DNA of 64,000 nucleotides, taken from JADMIH01 sp035274425 (GTDB lineage Bacteria > Chloroflexota > Chloroflexia > QHBQ01 > JADMIH01). The notes beneath the pieces are model-generated. The model was given only the letters and a program-made list of their open reading frames with translations. It had not been told where the DNA came from and searched no databases. Where the stretch lies: NCBI GenBank assembly GCA_035274425.1, contig DATEOC010000059.1:124001-188000 (forward strand), written 5' to 3'. Shown piece after piece: positions 15,397 through 24,662 of the stretch. Each line of letters opens with the position of its first letter. Positions within the stretch are counted from its first letter, which is position 1. The position numbers and the translations under genes are program-made.

Positions 15397-17257
15397 GCGC
15401 GACTCTTATGACGCGTTCGTTCTTATACGTGGCCGAGCCAGGCGGACCGTTCGCGATCTTGCGAATGTACCGCCGCTCCGTATACAGCACGTCAATCTGG
15501 GCTTCGCTCCTCAACTTGCTATAAGCGGCGGCTAGAGCGGCTGCTTCCTCTATGTCCTGATGCGTAATATTACCGGCAGCGCGCAGAATTACGTGCGCGC
15601 CTGGCACTCCGCGTGCGTGGAACCAAAGGTCCTCGGGCATCGCCAATCTGAAAGTGGCGGTGTCATTCTGGCCCGCCGTGCGCCCTACCAGCAGTTGCGC
15701 CCCGCTTCGAGTGCGCGTGCGTAATGGCTGAGGCGTCTTGTCCTGCGCTTTGCCTTTCTTGCCAGGAGGCCTCTTGCCGCCCTGCTCCTCAGTTGGTTTG
15801 CTTCCTGCGCCCGCCCTGGTACGCGCCGCACGCGCTTCAGCTTGCACTGCCCTGATGTCATCATATGTGGCCGCCACATCGAGGCTCGTAAGGAGGCCGT
15901 CCCAGTACTCGACGCTCAATTGGGTTGCTTCTACTAGCTCAGGGAGTCCCTCATGGGCTGACTTCGCCTTGCGGTACTCTCTGAAGATGGCCTGGGCGTT
16001 CTCGACGGGGGTCAACCTGGGGTCAAGCTCGATTGCCAGCCCTTCTTCCGGTATCTCCAACCTGCGCTGCCCAGGCTGAAGGGTGTGCATATACGACAAT
16101 ACCATCTCGCCCTTGCGCCGCAACTCCTCAAGAGCCTCAGACTCTCTTAGCTGCTCGCGCAACGCAGCCAGCTTGCGCTCATCTCTGCCGAGCATCTCCT
16201 TTATCTCCGCTCGCACCTGCGCCTTGAGCGCGCTATGGCTCCCCAGGCTCCCAAGCGACTCGTAGTAGCTGCTTATCGCATCTGAGATACCATCGTGTGC
16301 GGAAAGCTCAACGTTCCCGCTTATGAGGTGTGTGAGAGCGTATGGCGCGAAGTCGAGAGGCGTCTTGTTATCAGGGCTAACACGCCATGCCACAGAGGAC
16401 TTCTCGCCAATCTCTCCAATGCCCACCATCTCCTGGAGCTGCGTGAGGAGTTTAGCGAGCTTATGCGGCTCAGTAGCGACGCTCTCTGCACTCATCGAAG
16501 TGGCCCCTAAAGCGCGGAATGTCACTTCGCGTGCGAGAGGGGGACTTATGCCCAAGAAGCCAGCAACTAATCCCTTCCACGCAGGTGCTTTGCTATCCTC
16601 GTCACATACCTTAGTTAGCTCAAGGGAGAGGCTATTGATGCTCGCTCTCAGCGGGTCACGCTTCTCCTGCGGCGGAGGTGGAATGTACTCCCTCTTCGGC
16701 AGGGTCACCCGGTAGCGGTTGATGGCAGGAGGGACGCGCTTGATGCTGTCGAAGATCATTCCGGCACTGTCCACCAGCACGATGTTGCTCAGGCGGCCCA
16801 TGACCTCAACATACAGTCTCACCTCCGTTATTGGCGCTTCGAAATCTTCTTCCTCAGAGCTATCGTCCTCATGGTCCCCATCCCTAAAGTCCCCCTCAAG
16901 ATGGTACTCTTGGTGCTTGCCAGTGGGGATTCTTTTGGCTATACTAAGCACAAGTACACGCTCGTATGGGGGTTGGTACGCGTCCAGCAACGTGCCGCCG
17001 CGAACGTATTTTCTCAGCAGCAGCAAAAGAGGTGGGCGCTGCTCCGGGTCCCTGGTCGGGGAAGCTTGCAGCAGGTGGACGCGAGCGTGCTGCGGGTGTG
17101 CCGACATGAGCAGGTGCGTGCGCCCCGTACCCGCCCTGTATATCTCCAGGCTGAGGGAGAGCGGGCCGGGAGCCAGCAGGTTTTGAACGCGCCCGCCCAC
17201 GACTTGCTCCTGTAGCTCTCGTCGCAAGGCTGAAATAGCAAGGGCGTCAGTGGGCAT
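15377..17257 (-). CDS. NFACT family ribosome-quality-control protein (RqcH-like)
   Basis: 626 residues from ATG at 17257, where the conserved N-terminus MPTDALAISALRREL begins; the longer reading upstream is translated repeat and spacer. The order is an NFACT-N domain (1-~215), helical and coiled-coil middle (~250-480), and an NFACT-R domain (~530-625) with LWFHARGVPGAHVILRAAG. Bacterial homologues (RqcH, also called FbpA) bind obstructed 50S subunits and add alanine tails to stalled peptides. A Lys-rich insert (~495-520) precedes NFACT-R. The C-terminal MKRDA tail is repeat-derived. Confidence 0.88.
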   Translation of the reverse strand: MPTDALAISALRRELQEQVVGGRVQNLLAPGPLSLSLEIYRAGTGRTHLLMSAHPQHARVHLLQASPTRDPEQRPPLLLLLRKYVRGGTLLDAYQPPYERVLVLSIAKRIPTGKHQEYHLEGDFRDGDHEDDSSEEEDFEAPITEVRLYVEVMGRLSNIVLVDSAGMIFDSIKRVPPAINRYRVTLPKREYIPPPPQEKRDPLRASINSLSLELTKVCDEDSKAPAWKGLVAGFLGISPPLAREVTFRALGATSMSAESVATEPHKLAKLLTQLQEMVGIGEIGEKSSVAWRVSPDNKTPLDFAPYALTHLISGNVELSAHDGISDAISSYYESLGSLGSHSALKAQVRAEIKEMLGRDERKLAALREQLRESEALEELRRKGEMVLSYMHTLQPGQRRLEIPEEGLAIELDPRLTPVENAQAIFREYRKAKSAHEGLPELVEATQLSVEYWDGLLTSLDVAATYDDIRAVQAEARAARTRAGAGSKPTEEQGGKRPPGKKGKAQDKTPQPLRTRTRSGAQLLVGRTAGQNDTATFRLAMPEDLWFHARGVPGAHVILRAAGNITHQDIEEAAALAAAYSKLRSEAQIDVLYTERRYIRKIANGPPGSATYKNERVIRVAPMKRDA

Positions 17258-17345
17258 AAGCGTTAGTGGCTGGTGATCAGTAACCAGGTATGCAGGGGAA
17301 TCCTGCGAACAATATAACAAATACCTTTCGGTTGGAACCAGGATA

Positions 17346-17391
17346 ACTTTGAACCTTGAACTTTGAACCTTGAACTTTAGACCTGGATAGC
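17346..17391. repeat. CTTTGAA/CCTTGAA heptamer array
   Basis: Six 7-bp units of AACTTTG and AACCTTG type lie between the divergent NFACT and gmk genes and end eight bases before the gmk start. Confidence 0.85.
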
Positions 17392-17399
17392 GTGGGGGC

Positions 17400-18173
17400 A
17401 TGGGGGAGAGCGAGCAGGGTAGCAGGGAGACCCCTCCGAGCGGGCAGGAGATAGGAGCAGGAGGCGCTCAAGGGGCTGTAAGTGTGGTAGCGGGGTTGCC
17501 GGAACCTCTCGAAAAGCTGGTGGCGGCACAGGGTCCATCGCCAGAGATCGAGGAGTTCATAGACCGGCCCACGCCTGCCCTGTTGGTGGTGCTCACGGGG
17601 CCATCGGGAGTCGGTAAGGACGTGACCTTACAGCGGATGCGCGAGCTAGGTGTGCCGTTCCATTATGTGGTCACCGTTACGACAAGGGAAAAGCGGCCAG
17701 GCGAGATAGAAGGAGTGCATTACAGGTTCGTCACTCGCCAGGCTTATGAGGAGATGAAGGCGAGAGGGGAGTTACTGGAAGACTCGGAAGTGTATGGCAA
17801 TCACTACGGCGTGCCGCGCAGCGAAGTTATCGAACCGTTACGGCGTGGCGAAGATGTCATCATGAAGCCCGACGTGCAGGGCGCGGCGAAGGTCAAGGAG
17901 TTAGAGCCAGGGGCCATCTTCATATTTCTGGCCCCACCAAGTATGAAAGAATTGGCGACGCGGCTCTATTACCGGAAGACAGAGGACCCCGACGAGCTTA
18001 AAATAAGGCTCAGGGTCGCCAGGCAGGAGATGCAGGCGTTACGCGACTTCGATTACGTAGTAGTCAACCATCACAAGAGGTTGGACGAGACAGTGGAGGC
18101 GATCAAAACCATAATTCGCGCCGAGAAGCTCAAGGTACACCCTTGCCGCATCCGGCTGGCGGATAGGGAATAA
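17400..18173 (+). CDS. gmk: guanylate kinase with long N-terminal extension
   Basis: 257 residues; the kinase core (~60-245) converts GMP and ATP to GDP and ADP. The P-loop is LTGPSGVGKD, followed by TVTTREKRPGEIEGVHYRFV and the GMP-binding region LEDSEVYGNHYGVPRSEV, all standard. The lid region has RLYYRKTEDPDELKIRL. Residues 1-58 are absent from ordinary Gmk (about 205 residues) and may be partly non-coding if a later start is used. Upstream is a heptamer array and the divergent NFACT gene. Confidence 0.93.
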   Translation: MGESEQGSRETPPSGQEIGAGGAQGAVSVVAGLPEPLEKLVAAQGPSPEIEEFIDRPTPALLVVLTGPSGVGKDVTLQRMRELGVPFHYVVTVTTREKRPGEIEGVHYRFVTRQAYEEMKARGELLEDSEVYGNHYGVPRSEVIEPLRRGEDVIMKPDVQGAAKVKELEPGAIFIFLAPPSMKELATRLYYRKTEDPDELKIRLRVARQEMQALRDFDYVVVNHHKRLDETVEAIKTIIRAEKLKVHPCRIRLADRE

Positions 18174-18180
18174 GGCGGGA

Positions 18181-18262
18181 ACGTGAAACGTGAGGCGTGA
18201 CACGTAATAATTCGTCGTTCGTCGTCCGTCGTCCGTCGTCCGTCGTCCACATTCGTCCATCT
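18181..18262. repeat. GTGAAAC plus TCGTCCG heptamer arrays
   Basis: CGTGAAACGTGAGGCGTGAC is followed by about six units of TCGTCCG/TCGTTCG type. The arrays occupy the gap between gmk and the next plus-strand gene. Confidence 0.85.
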
Positions 18263-18288
18263 CACTGCATGGCGAAAGGGGTAATCTA

Positions 18289-19725
18289 ATGATAGGTACG
18301 CTAAATGGGGAAACCGAACGCCTGCTGGCGCAGGGTCAAGACGCGGCTCGCCGTGGGGATAAAGCGGCGGCCAGATCGCTGCTCACACAGGTCGTGGAGC
18401 GCGACCCGCACCACGAACTGGCATGGATGTGGCTCAGTGGGGTCGTAGAGGAGCCTGAAGAGCAGCAGATATGCCTCGAAAATGTGCTGGTAATCAACCC
18501 GCAGAATGCCAAGGCGCGCAGGGGCCTGGAGTTCATCAGCACCAAGACGGGCATCCCTCCCCACTATCCGCCCGTGCCTAACGAGCATAACCCCTCTCCT
18601 ACTGAGTACACGGCCCCACTCGGCGCCGACTCTCCCCTATTCGCCGAGCTTTCGGGTCACTGGCCCCCCTCCGATTCACCCGAACCGCAGGGTAATTCAG
18701 ATACGGAAGGCTCTGAAGCATCTGCCGCGATCCTCGCCTGGATGCAGTCTTCCCCTGCATCTACTGCTGAGGAGAATAGTTATGGTGCCGCCTCGCCTTT
18801 GCTACCACAATTCGATTCGCAAGAGGGCTCAGGTTACCAGTCTTCCGGTTGGGGCACTCCTGCCAACCAGCCATTCAATCAAGAGCAACTAGATTGGGGC
18901 CAGCCACCCTCACAGTTCAACGTAATGTCGCTGGCGGATGGTGTGGACGACAGGCTTGCGCAGTTCGAGTCCGGCTCAGGTAGCGTACCCCCCTGGGCAG
19001 ATAGCGGTTCTCAGTCGGCTGACATCTTTGGTGGTGCCAACATGATGCCCGGCGTAGACCCCTTCGCAGCGATGGCTGGTGGTGCCGCTGCCCCCTTTGC
19101 AGGTTCCAGCACGGCAGGTGCGATGGGGCCGATGGGCCTGCACTCCGACAGCCACCTCCCCTCGCCGTCCGAGCTTCCCATGTTTGACGAGCCTGCTGAG
19201 CAGCCCTGGTACTTGCAGTCCGAACAACCCGCGCCCGCTGACAATGCCCGTTCTGCAAGCAAAGCTCCCTCCGAGACCGGGGACCTCTCCAGGACCATAA
19301 GGAATACAGACCTCACCCAAACGGTCGAGTGTCCCCACTGCAAAGCCACGGTTGCCGACACCTCCCTCTCATGCCCGCAATGCAAGTACAGCTTCTTTGT
19401 CAATTGCCCGCACTGCCACGAGCTGGTGGATGCCGCCGACGCGAAAGAAGGCGTGACCGATCCCTGCCCTTATTGCGATAAGCCTATCAACCGTATGCAG
19501 CTTGGGCTGGCCGGGACCGATAGCACAATCTCCTACAAGTCCACAAAGTCCAGTAGCGACTCCATGTCCAAAGAGGCGATGGAGCGCCTTGAAGCGGAGC
19601 GGAAGGTAAAACGGGTGATCAGCTTCAGATGGGTAACGGATGTTGTGTGGCTTATGGTTATAATCGCCGCGGTTTGGGCGCTCTCCCAACTCCCGACCTG
19701 GCTTCATCTCACAGGGCAATACTAG
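18289..19725 (+). CDS. TPR and zinc-ribbon membrane protein of unknown function
   Basis: 478 residues, start with AAGGGG upstream. Residues 1-85 form two tetratricopeptide-like repeats (AARRGDKAAARSLLTQVVERDP, then ENVLVINPQNAKARRGLEF). Residues ~90-345 are a disordered Ser/Gly/Pro-rich spacer. Residues ~350-400 hold four CxxC-type knuckles (CPHC, CPQC, CPHC, CPYC), a double zinc ribbon. One membrane helix (VVWLMVIIAAVWALSQL) ends the protein. The layout suggests a membrane-anchored adaptor, but no function can be given. Confidence 0.8.
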   Translation: MIGTLNGETERLLAQGQDAARRGDKAAARSLLTQVVERDPHHELAWMWLSGVVEEPEEQQICLENVLVINPQNAKARRGLEFISTKTGIPPHYPPVPNEHNPSPTEYTAPLGADSPLFAELSGHWPPSDSPEPQGNSDTEGSEASAAILAWMQSSPASTAEENSYGAASPLLPQFDSQEGSGYQSSGWGTPANQPFNQEQLDWGQPPSQFNVMSLADGVDDRLAQFESGSGSVPPWADSGSQSADIFGGANMMPGVDPFAAMAGGAAAPFAGSSTAGAMGPMGLHSDSHLPSPSELPMFDEPAEQPWYLQSEQPAPADNARSASKAPSETGDLSRTIRNTDLTQTVECPHCKATVADTSLSCPQCKYSFFVNCPHCHELVDAADAKEGVTDPCPYCDKPINRMQLGLAGTDSTISYKSTKSSSDSMSKEAMERLEAERKVKRVISFRWVTDVVWLMVIIAAVWALSQLPTWLHLTGQY

Positions 19726-19736
19726 ACAGGTATCAG

Positions 19737-19791
19737 AAGAAGGACAAAAATGAAGGTTCGGCGCAGCCGAACCTTCATTTTTGTCCTTCTT
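19737..19791. terminator. 26-bp perfect hairpin with GCA loop
   Basis: AAGAAGGACAAAAATGAAGG continuing to TTCGGC pairs perfectly with its complement around a 3-nt GCA loop. The A-tract in the left arm and T-tract in the right arm let it work as a terminator in both directions. It lies 12 bases after a stop codon. Confidence 0.75.
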
Positions 19792-19817
19792 TCAATAAGC
19801 TATAGGCATGCACGACC

Positions 19818-19846
19818 TTGACTGGATAGAGCAGGAGGGGTACTAT
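19818..19846 (+). promoter_or_regulatory. probable promoter of the HEAT-like gene
   Basis: TTGACT (19818-19823) and TACTAT (19841-19846) are separated by 17 bases, after the strong hairpin terminator and about 95 nt before the TTG start at 19941. Confidence 0.5.
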
Positions 19847-19940
19847 AGTAGAAGCGCCCGGTGCATGCGCCCCGGCTTTAATCATTGAGAGCGGGTACGA
19901 TTGGCGCATACACTGGATATTCCTCCTCAGAGGGTCTCGT

Positions 19941-21539
19941 TTGACAACCAGCAGCAGTACGGGCGATGGGCACGTCGCGCCTGATAATAAGGTCATCAGC
20001 CTCCGGGGCCACCAGGTAGCGGAGGAGGCCCTTGAGAGTCTTGTCCGCGCAGACCGGCAGACCCCAGGTTATCCGGTGCTGCTGGCAAAGGCGCTCGCTA
20101 TGGGCCAACCGCTCCTTGCGGCAGTCACTCGCCGCCTCGACGCATACAGGCCCCAGGAGCTTCGCAGGTTGGGCGATCTCGTCGCTCGCTTCCCCAGCCG
20201 CATCACGGCAGTGCAGGCGCTCGTTCGCGCTGCTTCGGACAGGCGTAGCGCTGACAGGCGGCGCATGGGTGCGATCATGCTCCTCTGTAGCCAATACCTC
20301 AGCGCCCCACCCTCGGATGACCTCCTCTTCAGCTTGCGTGATCCCTCCGAAGCTCTCGCAAATGCCCTCTTGGGAGTGCTGGAGGCCTGCGCTGATGACC
20401 CTCATTTGCTGGCCGAGTTTGAAGGGTATTTTCACGTTCTTCTCACTCAGCCCCCCGACATCCTGTATGGCGCTGTAGGTAAGCTGGCGCGTACCGGAGA
20501 ACGGACGTTGGGCGCTCTCAGATTATTGGCCCTGCACCCCCACCCTGACATCGCGGACGCAGCGATAGAGGCGCTCGCCTCCGATCCCTCTCCCGAAGGG
20601 GCGCGCACTCTCGCTATGCTTGAGCCTAATCTCCCATCCGAAAGTGCCCGCGTCGTCGCCCGCCATCTTCAGAAGCTGCGCTTGAGCGGTTCGGCTATCG
20701 CGTCACTTGCCGCTCCGGACGCGGGATGCCGGGCGCTTGCGAGCGCGATTGACGGCTGGGGTAATCGTCTGCTGTGGTTCCGCGTGGCGCAACCAGGCTC
20801 AGAGCCGTTGTTGCTCGGTCTCTTGCTGCGTGACAATACCGGCCTTGTAGAGGCGACTGCGGCGACAGGCTCACTCCTGGCGCGCTTCCCAGGCCCGGCG
20901 CAGGTAGGGTCGCAACATGCGCCATTCGTCTACCGCCCGCTCGACCCCGAACCCAATTACGCCACCGCCACCTGCATCGAGGTCCCTTTCACTTATGCTC
21001 TCCGTATCTTGCGTGACGAGGTGCGGAAGAATGGCGCAACTTCCACGCCACTTCCTCTTGAGTACCAGCTCCTCTTCCACCACATCTGGCGCTTCGCGGG
21101 CGACTTAGACGCCGGCCCTGGTTATATTCTCCCACCGGATGAGCCAACTATCGAAAGCGATATTGAGCACGAGAGCGAGCTATTGTCGAACCAGCTCTTC
21201 GAGGGGTGGTACATATCGAGCGATGGCACGCAGGGGGTAGCCGAACGCGTGGCAGAGCTAGATAAAGAGATGCCGCACGAACTGTCCCACGACAACTGGC
21301 GCGTGCTCCTCCCGGCCCTCATCCGTTTAGCCCATGACGAGTTCGGGCCGGACCTTCGAGCCGAGTACAGCCAGAGGCTAAATCTGATGGCCGAATGGCT
21401 ATGGATAGCCGGGCATCATCGGGAAGCGTCCCTAGCAGCCTCGGCTTCTCGGACGATGCTGCAATCCCCGCCCGAAGCTAACCTCTTCGTCCTGAGGCTC
21501 ATCCAGCGTGGCGTGCTGGTCGCGTTGAGCAGGATGTAA
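19941..21539 (+). CDS. helical-repeat protein of unknown function
   Basis: 532 residues from a TTG start with GAGGGT upstream. Residues ~25-280 are a run of amphipathic helical pairs such as SPEGARTLAMLEPNLPSESARVVARHLQKLRL, reminiscent of HEAT-type alpha solenoids. The C-terminal half is less regular, with an acidic segment (~405-430). No signal peptide, membrane helix or catalytic motif is seen. It has its own promoter and terminator, facing the convergent lipoprotein gene. Unrecognised. Confidence 0.75.
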   Translation: MTTSSSTGDGHVAPDNKVISLRGHQVAEEALESLVRADRQTPGYPVLLAKALAMGQPLLAAVTRRLDAYRPQELRRLGDLVARFPSRITAVQALVRAASDRRSADRRRMGAIMLLCSQYLSAPPSDDLLFSLRDPSEALANALLGVLEACADDPHLLAEFEGYFHVLLTQPPDILYGAVGKLARTGERTLGALRLLALHPHPDIADAAIEALASDPSPEGARTLAMLEPNLPSESARVVARHLQKLRLSGSAIASLAAPDAGCRALASAIDGWGNRLLWFRVAQPGSEPLLLGLLLRDNTGLVEATAATGSLLARFPGPAQVGSQHAPFVYRPLDPEPNYATATCIEVPFTYALRILRDEVRKNGATSTPLPLEYQLLFHHIWRFAGDLDAGPGYILPPDEPTIESDIEHESELLSNQLFEGWYISSDGTQGVAERVAELDKEMPHELSHDNWRVLLPALIRLAHDEFGPDLRAEYSQRLNLMAEWLWIAGHHREASLAASASRTMLQSPPEANLFVLRLIQRGVLVALSRM

Positions 21540-21540
21540 C

Positions 21541-21651
21541 AATTCAAAGTTCAAAGTTCAAAGTCCGAAGAGCGCTCCATTTCTCGTCCATAGTCTATCC
21601 TCAGTTATCGATGGTACTTTTAACCTTGAACCTTGAACTTTGGACTTTGGA
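21541..21651. repeat. inverted CAAAGTT arrays between convergent genes
   Basis: ATTCAAAGTTCAAAGTTCAA... (21541-21567) is inverted relative to CCTTGAACCTTGAACTTTGG... (21622-21651). The pair brackets about 55 bases and ends at the stop of the minus-strand lipoprotein gene. It could act as a two-way terminator. Confidence 0.85.
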
Positions 21652-22179
21652 CTATTCGTAGACCTCGCCCCGTATCGTCGCCAGGAGGAGCGTGACTTTG
21701 CCTGAATCCATGTCGTATAGGGCGTAGGTCCGTATCCAGCGGTGTACGAGGGGACGATCTGGGTGCTGGGGTATCTCCGGCCCCTGCGATGCATACAGGG
21801 TCCACCTCTCACCATTCTTGCCAGTCCCGAATGCCTCCACGTCAATTGCTTGGCCTGTGAAATCGTCCCAGGTGACTGTGAGTGCGCGCGTGTACGTTAT
21901 GAAATCAGCTAATGAAAGCGCGGGATAGTCAACTGCGGCCAGACGGGCCGCCTCACCACGCATTACCTCTTCGACTCGGTAGCGGCCGGAGGCATCTTCT
22001 TGCCAACTCTTCCCCGCGCCGGTCGGCTCAAGCCATGTGATACCGCTTTGCCCTGCGGCGGACCTGACCGACTCTCCTTCCGGAACTATTACCAATGATA
22101 AGCCTGGGCCAGCGGGGTCGCCACAAGCTGTGGCTAAGAGCGTAATCAGTAGTGGCAAGCAACGTATGACATATCCCAT
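21652..22179 (-). CDS. putative lipoprotein of unknown function
   Basis: 175 residues from ATG at 22179, preceded by a strong GGAGGTG. The N-terminus VIRCLPLLITLLATACGDP is a lipoprotein signal with Cys in a lipobox-like ATAC. The mature part has no recognised domain; WTLYASQGPEI and VTLLLATIRGEVYE suggest a small beta-rich fold. Its ATG shares one base with the stop of the metallophosphoesterase (TAATG), so the two are translationally coupled. Confidence 0.75.
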   Translation of the reverse strand: MGYVIRCLPLLITLLATACGDPAGPGLSLVIVPEGESVRSAAGQSGITWLEPTGAGKSWQEDASGRYRVEEVMRGEAARLAAVDYPALSLADFITYTRALTVTWDDFTGQAIDVEAFGTGKNGERWTLYASQGPEIPQHPDRPLVHRWIRTYALYDMDSGKVTLLLATIRGEVYE

Positions 22180-22889
22180 TAGCCCACCTCCAGAACCGCA
22201 TAGGGCTTGTCCAACAGCGAAGCCGCGACGTTGTACACAGGTATCCCACCCGGCGTCACACCGGAGTGGGTCCCGTGATGTGAATGTCCATGCACTACCA
22301 GGTCCGCGCCGAGACGGTCTATAGGCTCGCACAGGCGGTCCGTGCCCATAAAGGGGATGATCTCCGGGTGTTCGCCCTGGACCGTTGCGCGTATCGGTGC
22401 GTAGTGCAGCATCACAACTCGGTAATCGGTGCTCAGCCCTTCAAGCTCATGCTGAATCTTGCTTGCTTCGGCCTCAGCCTCCCGCACCCAAACGTCTACC
22501 GCAGGCTCGAAACCGGGCGCGACCACATTCTTGCCGAAACCGCCCTGGAAGCCTTTGGTACCCACTATCCCCAACGTCTTGCCTCTCACTTCGAGGCGGT
22601 AGATGTCTCCATCTAGGACTGCTACACCTCCCTCAGTAAGGAGCTGGACCACCTCTCCCACCTTGCCGGCACACTGGTCATGGTTGCCCAGCACCGCCAC
22701 GATTGGTATCCTCACCTCGGTAAGCTCTCTCAGCAGAAGCCGTGCCTCGTCCGGGTAGCCATTGTCGGTCAGGTCGCCGGGCAGGAGCAGTACATCGGCG
22801 CGTTCGTTGACATCCTGAAATCTCCACGCCAAGCTCTTCTTACTGCGTAAGCTAACGTGCAAGTCCCCCACCGCCGCCAACCGTATCAT
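22179..22889 (-). CDS. metallophosphoesterase
   Basis: 236 residues from ATG at 22889 (AGGGAG six bases upstream). All calcineurin-type motifs are present: GDLH, PGDLTDNG, LGNHDQ, a His in MLHYAPI and GHSHHG. These bind two metal ions and hydrolyse phosphomono- or diesters. The substrate is unknown. The protein is cytoplasmic by sequence. It forms a two-gene unit with the overlapping downstream lipoprotein gene. Confidence 0.9.
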   Translation of the reverse strand: MIRLAAVGDLHVSLRSKKSLAWRFQDVNERADVLLLPGDLTDNGYPDEARLLLRELTEVRIPIVAVLGNHDQCAGKVGEVVQLLTEGGVAVLDGDIYRLEVRGKTLGIVGTKGFQGGFGKNVVAPGFEPAVDVWVREAEAEASKIQHELEGLSTDYRVVMLHYAPIRATVQGEHPEIIPFMGTDRLCEPIDRLGADLVVHGHSHHGTHSGVTPGGIPVYNVAASLLDKPYAVLEVG

Positions 22890-23093
22890 GCTTGCTCCCT
22901 GTGATATACGAAAGCCAGAAGCTGGCCGCTCTGATACCCCTGCGTGCAGTATAGGGAGGCGCATGATAGAGTGTCAAGGGAGCAAGCGTTCATCTGTAGG
23001 GGCCTGAATTGGGCGTAGCCCAAGAACCCGCGAACCGCCCACACGACCTGGTTCCTTTGTCCGAACCGTTAACACTTACGCAAGGAATGAGAT

Positions 23094-23122
23094 TTGCGGT
23101 TGCCTACCTGATGACTTATACT
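23094..23122 (+). promoter_or_regulatory. promoter of the fmdB-rlmB pair
   Basis: TTGCGG (23094-23099) and TATACT (23117-23122) are spaced by 17 bases, about 45 nt before the FmdB-like start. Confidence 0.65.
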
Positions 23123-23167
23123 CAAAGTGCATAAAGAGATTATCAGATAAAAGCTAAGAGCACAGAT

Positions 23168-23518
23168 ATGCCGGTATACGAATACGAATGTAAATCATGC
23201 GGGACACGCTTCGAGAAGGTGCAGCCTATTACCGCCGATCCAATCACAGAATGCGTGAATTGCGGGCAGGGTCCCATCAGGCGCATCTTCCACCCGGTGG
23301 GCGTCATCTTCAAGGGGAGCGGCTGGTATATAACCGATAGCCGGAAGTCGGCTAGCGCTTCCGGTGCTGATAAATCGTCTTCTGCTAAGAGCGACGATAG
23401 TAAAGACGGCAAGTCATCGGGCGAAAGCAATAAGGATAGCAAGTCTTCGAGTGATAGCAGCAGTGCAGAATCTACTACGACCAAGGCCACCGTCGCCGAC
23501 ACCTCCTCGGCGGACTAG
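23168..23518 (+). CDS. FmdB family zinc-ribbon protein
   Basis: 116 residues. MPVYEYECKSCGTRFEKVQ and CVNCGQGPIRRIFHPVGVIFKGSGWYITD are the hallmark of the FmdB/CxxC_CxxC_SSSS family, a zinc ribbon with two CxxC pairs. The first member was described as a putative regulator of formamidase genes, but the general role is uncertain. The last ~50 residues are a Ser/Lys/Asp-rich disordered tail. Followed after 25 nt by rlmB. Confidence 0.88.
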   Translation: MPVYEYECKSCGTRFEKVQPITADPITECVNCGQGPIRRIFHPVGVIFKGSGWYITDSRKSASASGADKSSSAKSDDSKDGKSSGESNKDSKSSSDSSSAESTTTKATVADTSSAD

Positions 23519-23543
23519 CCTGTAATCCAGGGTGTAGCCTTAC

Positions 23544-24302
23544 TTGGCAGAGTGGCTTTATGGCAGGCACGCGGTAGAGGAGGCGTTGCGAGCAGGCCGT
23601 CGCAAAGTCTTCCGCGTGTTGCTGGCCGAAGGGGAGAAAGAAAAGTCCCCCGCACATGATCGCCCCACTAGCGTCTCAGAGATGGCTAAGCGTGCAGGTG
23701 CCAGGGTCGAGCGGGTGCCCCAGGCCAGGCTTGACGCTCTTCTGCGTGTTGGCCGCCACCACCAGGGTGTGGCCGCCGAGGTATCCCCATTCGAGTACGG
23801 CACCCTTGCAGACATCGTACAGCTATGCCGCGATGCAGGTCCGCGCGCTCTCGTCCTCATCCTCGACTCGCTACAGGACCCGCAGAACTTCGGAACGCTC
23901 CTGCGCACATCCGAAGCTGCCGGTGTCACCGCTGTAGTAATGCTTGACCGTCGCCAGGTGGAAGTCACACCCGCCGTCGTAAACGCATCAGCCGGGGCCG
24001 TCGAACATCTGCACATCTGTCTCGCCAACAACCTCCCACGCGCCATAGCGACGTTGAAAGAGGAGGGTCTGTGGGTCTATGCCCTCCAGGCTGAGCCGGA
24101 CGCTACCTCATTCACCTCTGCCGACCTTCGCGGTCCCGTTGGTCTGGTCGTCGGCTCAGAGGGACGCGGAGTTGGCCGCCTCGTGCGTGAGCGTTGTGAC
24201 GGTGCCATATCTATCCCGCAGATGGGTAAGATTGAGTCGCTGAACGCGGCAGTCGCGGGGTCAATCGCGCTGTACGAGGTGGTGCGCCAGCGCTCAAAAT
24301 AG
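23544..24302 (+). CDS. rlmB: 23S rRNA 2'-O-ribose methyltransferase (TrmH family)
   Basis: 252 residues from TTG at 23544. The SpoU/TrmH-type knotted methyltransferase has its three motifs: DSLQDPQNFGTLLRTSEAAG, LVVGSEGRGVGRL and IPQMGKIESLNAAVAGSIALYE. The N-terminal substrate-binding domain (WLYGRHAVEEAL) supports RlmB, which methylates G2251 in 23S rRNA; a tRNA substrate is less likely. It is probably co-transcribed with fmdB. A small hairpin follows the stop. Confidence 0.9.
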   Translation: MAEWLYGRHAVEEALRAGRRKVFRVLLAEGEKEKSPAHDRPTSVSEMAKRAGARVERVPQARLDALLRVGRHHQGVAAEVSPFEYGTLADIVQLCRDAGPRALVLILDSLQDPQNFGTLLRTSEAAGVTAVVMLDRRQVEVTPAVVNASAGAVEHLHICLANNLPRAIATLKEEGLWVYALQAEPDATSFTSADLRGPVGLVVGSEGRGVGRLVRERCDGAISIPQMGKIESLNAAVAGSIALYEVVRQRSK

Positions 24303-24310
24303 ATATACGG

Positions 24311-24548
24311 GTTGCGGAGAATGCCGCAAACTAAACTTCCCATCTTAAGAGAAGTCTATGTGCAGATAAGATTCAGCTAGCGCCAGAGACAACCTCCTCC
24401 TTAGAATCTAACCTCACATGTTAAGGAGTCCTTATGTGAGGTTAGGTTTGGGCCGCGAGACCTTCACTTCCCTTGCTCTCCTGTCGCATAGAGGGACCAA
24501 AAGTGCACGGCACATAGACTTCTCTTAAGATGTGCCGTTCACTTTTGG
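24311..24548. repeat. composite three-hairpin element, copy A
   Basis: After a small rlmB hairpin (24311-24331) come three elements: the loop motif CATCTTAAGAGAAGTCTATG (24341-24360), an imperfect 15-bp stem beginning AATCTAACCTCACAT (24405-24449), and a long hairpin (24497-24548) whose arms CCAAAAGTGCACGGCACAT pair around AGACTTCTCTTAAG. Copy B at 49.3 kb has the same three parts with different stem sequences. No coding frame is plausible. It lies between rlmB and the E1 gene. Confidence 0.8.
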
Positions 24549-24583
24549 CAGCCTCTTGCCTTACCCCACCTATTCATTCTCCC

Positions 24584-24612
24584 GTAGGGGCGACCCTCGT
24601 GGTCGCCCCTAC
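24584..24612. repeat. REP-like palindrome
   Basis: GTAGGGGCGACC and GGTCGCCCCTAC are perfect inverted arms around CTCGT. Related GTAGGGG palindromes are seen at 39.07 and 39.28 kb. Confidence 0.8.
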
Positions 24613-24631
24613 TTGCTTGCTAAAGCCCCTC

Positions 24632-24662
24632 TTGACGCCTACCCCTATTTCTGAGTTATAAT
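24632..24662 (+). promoter_or_regulatory. promoter of the E1 dehydrogenase gene
   Basis: TTGACG (24632-24637) and TATAAT (24657-24662) are 19 bases apart, slightly longer than ideal, and leave a leader of about 130 nt before the GTG start at 24801. Confidence 0.6.
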